Origin: Dryococelus australis
Lineage: Eukaryota; Arthropoda; Insecta; Phasmatodea; Phasmatidae
Direction of reading: 5' to 3'
NCBI GenBank assembly: GCA_029891345.1
Contig: CM056997.1
Span: 213,505,212 to 213,569,211 of the forward strand
Length of the DNA stretch: 64,000 bases
A program made the translations under genes and the position numbers. Shown in pieces: positions 57,001 to 64,000 of this stretch; within the stretch, counting starts at the first letter, position 1; each line of letters opens with the position of its first letter. The notes beneath the pieces were generated by a model, which had not been told where the DNA came from, ran no database searches, and saw only the letters and a list, made by a program, of their open reading frames with translations.

Positions 57001-58945
57001 GCAAGAGGGCCATTCCCTTCGCATGCAATCCCAGTCCCAGTGCTGAGCGAGGCGCTCCCTAAGCAGACAATGGAGATGAGCGAGGCTAGGTGAATCCAGC
57101 CTTGGCATAGCTGCCGAAACCGAAATTGACCCAGCTTCTACCAAGAGCGTCCCTGGCACAGACCATGCCAGTTCTGGTGTCTGAGCCGGCCAACCCAGTG
57201 ACAGACACTGTGTGGCATGAGGTAAGTCTATTGTGCCTCGTAGAGAACCATGGTGGGGAGCCCGGCCTGAGGCCAACCGTAAGTGCAAAGAGCCTCCCCG
57301 GCACTGCCATAAAGGACTGGACGTCCCAGTGCCTCAATGGCGCAATGCTGCTACCAATGTAATGAAGAGTGAGTGTGCAACATCGTCAAGGAAAGAGACC
57401 TCACCTAGCTTCGCACAAGGCCCGCGCCTTTATCATCTGTTAAGTTTAGGAAACTCTGGGTCATCAGCAGAATTGTAGATATATTTCTTGCCAGTGTAAC
57501 TATGTTTTTTCTTTCAGCTCACCGTAAGACCACTGGTGTAAGTGGCAAAAATTGCATGAAATTAGTTTTAAACTCGGGAACAGAGTTTTCAGTCCAGTAA
57601 GATGACAGTGTTTTTCCTCTGAATGGCCTGCATGCCGCCCGTAACTGTAAAAAAGAAACCCAAGTCATTACTCATAACTGCTGCCAGGCAGCTGTGTCAG
57701 CATTCACACCGACCGGGAGGTATTGACACATGTTGCATACTGCTTTTATTCTAAAGCGCCACTGTCATACCCCCACCATCTTAAACCAGCATTCCAGACG
57801 AGAGAATAATACACGAGTCCCGTATGTTCTGCACTCGAGCGGGTGGCGATACAACCCACCGCAACCTAGTAGCCTAGTAGCAAGGCGCATTGCTACAAGG
57901 CCATCCGGCCCGGAAGTGAGCATACATGGCCACGCAGCGACAGAGTAAGGAAGAGGTTGAACTCTGCACTCATATCAGCAGTGTTCAAAGTTTGGCGAAA
58001 AGATAAATGCGGCGATGTGCCTTGCAAACGTCAGTTGATGCCGGCGACCTCAAGGCAGAGGTCGCCTACTGGAGCACTTACTCCAGCCCCAATGGAAGCC
58101 ACTAGCAGAGACCACGATGCCGCAGAAGAGACCCAATCTTAAAGGAAGCCACCAGCAGAGACCACCACGCCACCGAAGATATCCAGTCGCAAATGAAGAT
58201 GCCAGCTGAGACTGCCACGCTGGCGAGACCCAGCCGAGAGCCCGTGAAGGGCCACCTAGCTGACCTGACCTCAACCTGCTGTTGGAACTACTCCAGTAGG
58301 AGCCACAAACAGCTAAGTGCTGACGTTCGTTGCTCAAGGAACATCTTTGAGTATTTGTGTTCCCGATGTCTGACATCCTTAAACATCAGGATCGTAAGTG
58401 GGTTTACGCATCTAGTAATGTTGGTATTTGATCCCACTCTTAAGACCCGTAACTAGCTGGGTACACTCGGACAGTGTATCTGTTTTATGCAGAATAAAAT
58501 CGTGCTCTCTAACCCACAACTTGACAGGTGTACAGCTTTGTAAACACAGTTTAGTAGATCACTTAATTGTTTACCTCCACCTTTCTTGTTCGAGGGGAGG
58601 GGTGAATAGAACAGGAGGAGGGACCACAACCTCTAGATACCACCTATATCGCAGCTGTCATCAGTCGCAGACCCATCTCTCCCCTGGTAAGGGCAGTAAC
58701 ACCTCCTTCCCCTCCCCTGCCACAGAGGACAACAGCCATCTTGGTAAGACAGAATTATCGGCCTCCAAAAATTACCTCCCAGTGACGCATCGCCCTTACG
58801 GCGGCAGAGAAAAAGGTGGTGAAGCATTACTCAAGGTGTCAACCCTTGACACCCGAGGCATCCATAGTCTGCGCCAGAGAGGTAACTCGTACCCTACGAA
58901 TCATCTTGTATATCACAGGGAGCAAGTAGCATTGCGGAATTATAC

Positions 58946-60213
58946 ATTTTCTCCCAGTAGCATAACATGTTATTAAGGAACGAGTTCAGTGATGTGATTA
59001 TTTTAAAAATCCGACGACTGCTTTTTTAGATATAAGGGGGTGTTTTTATGTGTAAGCATTTGACTGTAGCTTTGGTGGGGTAGGTTGCATCATCTGCTGG
59101 ACGTCCAGCAGTGTGTTTCTACACAGGTGATGCACCTGCTAGTGATAACAGTAACACAGGTATCAAACGCATGTGACCATTGTACCATATTTGAGTTCTG
59201 TTGAAACTAAAGGAAATTTCATACACCAAGGAAAATCTCGATATCCTTCTGATTTATGGTGAATGTAAATGAAATGTGATGGCAGTTGTAGCATTATATG
59301 CACAGAGGACTTTGCAGGTAAATGTTACCTTGCTCTTGCACATAACCAAGTCTGTGCCTGAGCATTTATTCCGTCACGTGCCCCAACATAAAGTATGGAG
59401 GGCAAAGTCTATGGAGATAGCTGCTGTTCAGGCTAAATGTTCTGTGGAGCAGGAAGTCAACTGTCAAAGTGTATTGTAACTTACGAGAGGAAGCTGCTTG
59501 TCAGCGATCCAGCAGTACCACCTCAGCCTGCACTGCAAGCACCATAGAGAACCAGGAGCTTGAGGTCTGATCCAGCAGCTACGCTGTTCTAGTGTACCCA
59601 GGGCCATATCTGCACTATCACAAAACTTGCCTAAATACAATCCATCACCTACCAGACCATCCACTGTCACCTCAGTTACTTCCCAAGTTACCTTTCCTGC
59701 CTTTCTGCTATCCACGTAACCTATTAGCACATCCATTGTGTTTGCTGCTTCTCTGGTATCAAATCTGCGTGAGTGATTAGTTGCAGAGCCCCTGATGAAT
59801 GTCACCAAATACTGAAGTACCCCATTAATGGAGCTCCAGGCTTCCAGGGTCGTAGTGAGGCGAATCTCTACCACAACTCACATCCATGTTGCATGTCAGT
59901 ACATATATTACAGTGTGGTTCAACTATTTTTCAATTGTGGACTAGAGTTGTTTTATTGTTAAGATTTGAGGACCAGCGTAACACTTCAGGAGTTATAGCA
60001 TTTATATTACAGTCAGCTCTCGATGTATCGTTATCGCATGTGTTGATAAACTGCATCCACCACAATTTGTTGTGGTCCCCGCGAAATCCCTATGTAAATA
60101 ATGTTAACATAAACCGCTTGTATTGTTTATTGCATGGTGCATTGATCAAAGTATATTTAGGGTCCCTTCATGTAATATTTCCCGCAACTATCATTTTTAA
60201 GCTGGTTGTTTAT
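58946..60213. other. Unassigned stretch with one minus-strand open frame
   Basis: The minus strand stays open from about 59874 to 59464 (136 codons, 'EAWSSINGVLQYLVTFIRG' near its start) in a locally GC-richer patch. I do not recognise it, and composition alone does not prove coding. Near 60012 'cagtcagctctcgatgtatc' looks like one end of a pogo/Tigger-type element with no partner end found before the hAT at 60214. Confidence 0.35.
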
Positions 60214-61301
60214 TAGAGGTGTGCGGGAAAGCAAAATGACCCTTCTGGAAAAATTTGTGGTGAAAAAATTTTTTCACTCGGGAAATCGGGAAGAAATGGC
60301 AAAATTTTTTAACTGACTCAATTACAAAAGTAATCAATTTGTATTAAAAAATTAAATTAAATTAAATTAAATTATAACCTTAAACTAAAAATGTATCTCA
60401 ATGTGTCTGCTATGACACAAATACATACTGTGACTCAGACAAAGTAATTTTATTTAAATAAGCATTGGGTTTCATGTAAAAACACCTGCTACTGTGTCAC
60501 ATCAGTGTTCTGTCCACACATTTTCTGTTGATTTTAATAAAATATGTTTACAGACACAATAGAACACAAGAAAAGAGCACAAGGCAATATAAGATAATGC
60601 TTGTATTACTAAGGAAAAAGGTATAACAGATGACAAACATGGATACAAAAATGACAAGTTGGCTGATTTGTTGCAACTGAAATGCTAAACTACTACTGCC
60701 AATTTTAGATTACAAATTAAAAAATAACTGACAACTGACATATAATGCGTCATTGGCTCATCTTACAAGTTCACAAACATAACAAAAATACAAACGGCGC
60801 CATTTTCATGTGCTTTAATTTGCCTCAATTGCAAGCGTAAACTGGAAAGCACTCCGTTTTGTATGCCACAATAGGTAATACAGAAGTTGATGACCCTGCA
60901 ACTTTGTGTTTACATTATTTTATTTACGGTTACACACGTAAAGCATTTTTATAGCTGATGTAAAGTGTGTGTAAGATATAACAAATTATTTATCGGCGTT
61001 AATGTGAATTTATTTTAACACCGGTACACGTAAAGCTTTAGGTGGCTTAATATTTAAAAATTATGTACTTTACTTTTTGCAAGTGTGTGATTCTACATTG
61101 ACTTTGCCTTTTCGCATGCGCTATTCAGGTATATTCGTGAGTTATATTGAAATGTTTCTTTTTGGTTTATGTTTACTGCTTCAAAGTTTGTGTCAAATTT
61201 AGGTTTAACTGTAAAAAACCCAACCCTATATTCTCCGGAAAAAAAATTTTCCCGCCCGACGAGAAAACGGAAAAATTTTGTCGTGATCCCGCACACCTCT
61301 A
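60214..61301. mobile_element. hAT-type element, 1.09 kb, perfect TIR and target duplication
   Basis: The first 15 bases 'tagaggtgtgcggga' (60214) and the last 15 (inverted from 61301) are identical. The 8-bp direct repeat 'ttgtttat' lies at 60206-60213 and 61302-61309. A 'ttaaa' pentanucleotide run sits at about 60348-60372. No transposase frame was found. The clean termini suggest it is among the younger elements in the window. Confidence 0.95.
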
Positions 61302-61309
61302 TTGTTTAT

Positions 61310-62085
61310 GCAAACATCTATTAACTGGATGTGAAGTACGTCACGCACGCGACGTTATTTATAACTGCTCTGCAGCACGCTGTCAAGTGTCTTGTCTTCT
61401 CAACATGTCTGTCGACACTGTGGCATGTTGTGCAGTGTTGCCAACATGGAATGAGGCGATTTCACTACAGCTATAGTAAAATTCTATTACATTCCGCTAC
61501 ACAACAATTTTTTTTACTTTACTCAAAACATTTTTGGCGGAAAATGTGCCTGGCCTAAGAAACGAAGCGTGTACAGCCAGAAATACAATAAATCTCAAAA
61601 AAATAACTAAAAGCATGAACAAACATGACTACAAAATCTCCAAGATACGAAGTATCGAAAAATTATAAGTCCAGAAACTTGTCAAATGGCATACACACAA
61701 AATGACGTTACAACCCCATCACGGAAGGCGGATACCGAAGAACTGCTACACAATTATTAATGGGAGAGTAAAATGTACCTTTATGAAATCAAAAAAAAAA
61801 TCAGTAGAGTGAAGACATCAGACATTCATTGCATAATAGAGATGAATTCTGAACATTCCGCTGTCTTCAGCACAGTAGTGGTGGTGGTAACAATGGTCAG
61901 TAGTTAGTGACTGGTGCTTCGTTACGCAGTCATTGCACAAATTATATGTTCACAAAATCAGATAAATACTAAAAAACAAACTAATTAAAAATAATGTGTA
62001 AGCTTTAAAATGAAAACCTCACTCCGCTACTTCCCCTACATGCCTGATGAGAGGGGAAGTGGTTACCTATAGCAACGAGCATGAC
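61310..62085. other. AT-rich stretch, nothing recognised
   Basis: No gene or repeat boundary was found. Confidence 0.5.
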
Positions 62086-62945
62086 GACCTAGTGTCCTCT
62101 CTCTCACCCTTTCTGTCTCTCTCACAAGCCAATGAGAGGGAAAGTTGTTGTCTAGCATAAGATAAAGTACGTCCTCCCTCTCTCTCTCTTTCTCGGCCAC
62201 GCCTGCTTCGCTTGCCTTTCACACGCAGCCCACCTGCAGCAGAGCGAATAAAGTGCGCCTGGCGAACGTAATTTTATCAAGATTATGCGTCGCTCAAAAT
62301 AGTTGCATCTATCATAATTTGTATTTCAAAACAAATGGTTTCACCTAAAAATGTTGCACAAAACATGTTAATAAGGCATTATTATTTGCAAAGATGTTTT
62401 CTTTTGTGATTAATGGTAGTTTTTTTCCCGTAAGTTGGTTTTTCATTGTATCTGGCGTAAAATTAACATGATTTTAAAACTTGACATTTATTTAACTCAA
62501 TTGGCAGCATCTTCATGAATAAAATTATATGCCCAGAAGCATATGCTTGACCTCACCTTGTATCCAAATATTGTTTGAACATCGAGCAACTTGTATTATA
62601 ATTGTAAAGTTCATTGTAAGAGCCTATTTGACATCTTTTGCCTTCTAATAATGGGTAGATAAGCACCGAGCCAAGTGCAGTGTAACTTACGACAAGGAAA
62701 ATCAGAGGACGTGGTTTTGAATGATTAATTATTAAAGGTAGTTAAGAAATTGATATTAATAGTCTTATTTATTCTTTTCTGTCTCAAAATTACAAGTTTT
62801 CTTTGCAGTAAAATATGATTAATTACTTTAAAAGAGAGACATTTGCCACGGGCGCACGGTGTCGGCACTCGGCAACAAGTAGCGGCATGGAGCGTTAATC
62901 CTCTTACCGCCACCCCTCCCTCATCCATCAGCCGCAGTGTACTCA
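62086..62945 (+). repeat. Dispersed repeat R, uninterrupted copy
   Basis: It covers both the part matching 17040-17255 (62086-62340) and the part matching 40503-41150 (62341-62945), directly joined. It therefore shows the unoccupied arrangement of the site where element A inserted in the other copy. It abuts the minus-strand hAT transposase fragment, so R may be the 3' non-coding part of that transposon family. Confidence 0.8.
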
Positions 62946-62954
62946 CTATGCCAA

Positions 62955-63700
62955 TATTTTTACCTGTTTTATATTTAGCACCATCTGTCACTGCAGGAAC
63001 ATTTTGAAAATCCACAGCATTTCTCAACAACTGACAAGAACACGGTAGAATGGCTTTGGCACTGGTAGGTAGTGACACTAGATTGAGTAGTTCTTAGACA
63101 GAGAACTGTTCATCAACTGTCATTATAAAAATTAACAGCTGATACACCACTGTTAAGTCTGATCTTGTCCAATGCTGTGGGAAAAATATTTACTCTACAC
63201 AATTTCTTTACTCAGCTGTGCATCATATTTTTTACTTATTCTAACAATTCTTCTCGAAAGAGTCTGGTGGGAAAGTGACAATGTTTCAAAATTTTTCGCA
63301 AGTTTTTCAGTGCCAAAAGCTTTCACTATTTTAATTGTGCACTGTTTAATTACTTCACCGGATCTAAATGACATTTGATTTTTAGCCATTATTGCGCATA
63401 TCTCATAAGCTGCCCACACACAACTTCTGCATGTCCGTTGCTGTGGAGATGTTTCTTTGTCGTGGCGTCTTGGATTTGAGTTCACTGACCAAATGTATTC
63501 GTGCCTTGCCAATAACACAGTCTTATTTAATTTTGTATCGTTTCGCAATGATGATGGATGTTTTAGTCTGTTATTACCGACATCACTTGTCCGCATACAG
63601 TGCGTTGTGTCTTCCCTCCGAAGTCCATAAACAAAAACTCATTTTCCCAACTTTCAATGAACTGTCCTGTCTATTGTCAAACTCCAGTTTCCTTTTTTTT
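62955..63700 (-). pseudogene. hAT transposase fragment, GTF2IRD2/ZBED-like group
   Basis: Reading down the minus strand: 'KKRKLEFDNRQDSSLKVGK' (about 63690-63635), 'YEICAIMAKNQMSFRSGE' with 'VIKQCTIKIVKAFGTE' and 'LSLSHQTLSRRIVRI' (about 63410-63230), 'QLLIFIMTVDEQFSV' (about 63145-63100), and 'VPAVTDGAKYKTGKNIGIV' (about 63000-62950). These are successive landmarks of hAT transposases in the group that gave rise to GTF2IRD2: the leading basic segment, the 'S..T..RR' region, 'VDEQF.V.EELL' and 'VTDGAP.M.GKN.GLV'. Several frame changes and stops separate them, and the C-terminal half is absent, so it is dead. Confidence 0.75.
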
Positions 63701-64000
63701 GCTCAAAAAACTCATTGTGACACTTTTAAGTGACACAAGCTGATAAACAGTGTCTCTAATTCATGCTCTTTGCTTTCTTATTCAAGAGTTGCTACTGACA
63801 TGTACTGAAAATACATCGTAAATGTATTACATTTCATGTTCACGAAGCCTGCAGTTGCTATTTTTTCTTGGAAAAATAAACCATTAAGCCAGGAGAAGTA
63901 GCGGGGTATTGAATGTGACACCTGAACACAGACAACTACACCAGTGAAGGCTACAGGAAACAAAAACATATGAAATGAGTCCAACCTTTGTTCCTCGTTC
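63701..64000. other. Right edge, nothing recognised
   Basis: No gene or RNA was identified in the last 300 bases. A minus-strand frame at 63778-63984 has no recognisable features. Confidence 0.5.

Larger units (their letters stand above)
53811..58945 (+). mobile_element. LTR element C, gag-protease type without polymerase, fossil
   Basis: The partial 5' LTR 53811-54388 and the 3' LTR (about 57723-58945) share 'aggtcgcctactggagc', 'ctgacctgacctcaacctgc' and 'tatatcacagggagcaagta'. The 3' LTR has about 440 bp (58380-58815) not present in the 5' copy. Between them: primer-site-like sequence, gag with a zinc-knuckle relic (about 55540), a retropepsin-like core (about 55860), then a charged low-complexity region (56440-57000) and a 3' stretch. 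Nothing resembling reverse transcriptase, RNase H or integrase was found. It is broken, and old by LTR divergence. Confidence 0.8.

Noticed and set aside
56387-57288. Long minus-strand open frames over element C
   Set aside because: These are the antisense of the purine-rich charged region, matching the same artefact as in element D.
59276-59479. Short plus-strand open frame of 67 codons as a host gene
   Set aside because: No domain, start context or conserved features; length is within what chance gives in this composition.

Overview
The window is a gene-poor, AT-rich stretch of a large animal genome, most likely an arthropod. The evidence is a single well-supported host exon (an insect-like Vps35 segment), many hAT-type DNA transposons, Gypsy-type LTR retroelements with tRNA-Lys-like primer sites, and introns that appear to be tens of kilobases long. 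I see no rRNA, CRISPR array or bacterial-type operon. Apart from the exon, almost everything recognisable is transposon debris of different ages.

Layout. 1-14.7 kb is AT-rich sequence with an 11-unit tandem array of a 103-104 bp repeat (2.1-3.26 kb), a BED-finger transposase fragment on the minus strand (6.8-7.6 kb), a perfect 84-bp palindrome (9243-9326), a decayed transposon-associated zinc-cluster protein (10.4-11.1 kb), a broken hAT transposase (11.6-13.0 kb) and a GC-richer LTR-like block (13.0-13.9 kb). The Vps35 exon is at 14763-14957. 17.04-41.4 kb is a transposon nest: a dispersed repeat is split by a 23-kb Gypsy-like provirus (LTRs 17259-19161 and 38594-40502), which is interrupted by at least four DNA elements. 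One of these, a foldback element, contains a hAT element, and that hAT contains a pogo-like element. 42.1-46.1 kb (minus) and 53.8-58.9 kb (plus) hold two inverted copies of a second LTR family that carries gag and protease but shows no polymerase. Between them, at 46.15-50.7 kb, lies a truncated relative of the first family. 50.8-52.2 kb and 60.2-61.3 kb are two further hAT elements with target-site duplications. The right end has another copy of the dispersed repeat next to a minus-strand hAT transposase fragment.

How the parts relate. If the Vps35 gene is intact, the nest and all later elements sit inside one intron of at least 49 kb (no further Vps35 exon was recognised, though short exons could be missed). 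The insertion order can be read from the nesting: dispersed repeat, then LTR element, then foldback element, then hAT, then pogo-like element. All boundaries and family calls come from reading the sequence by eye; no search or alignment program was used.
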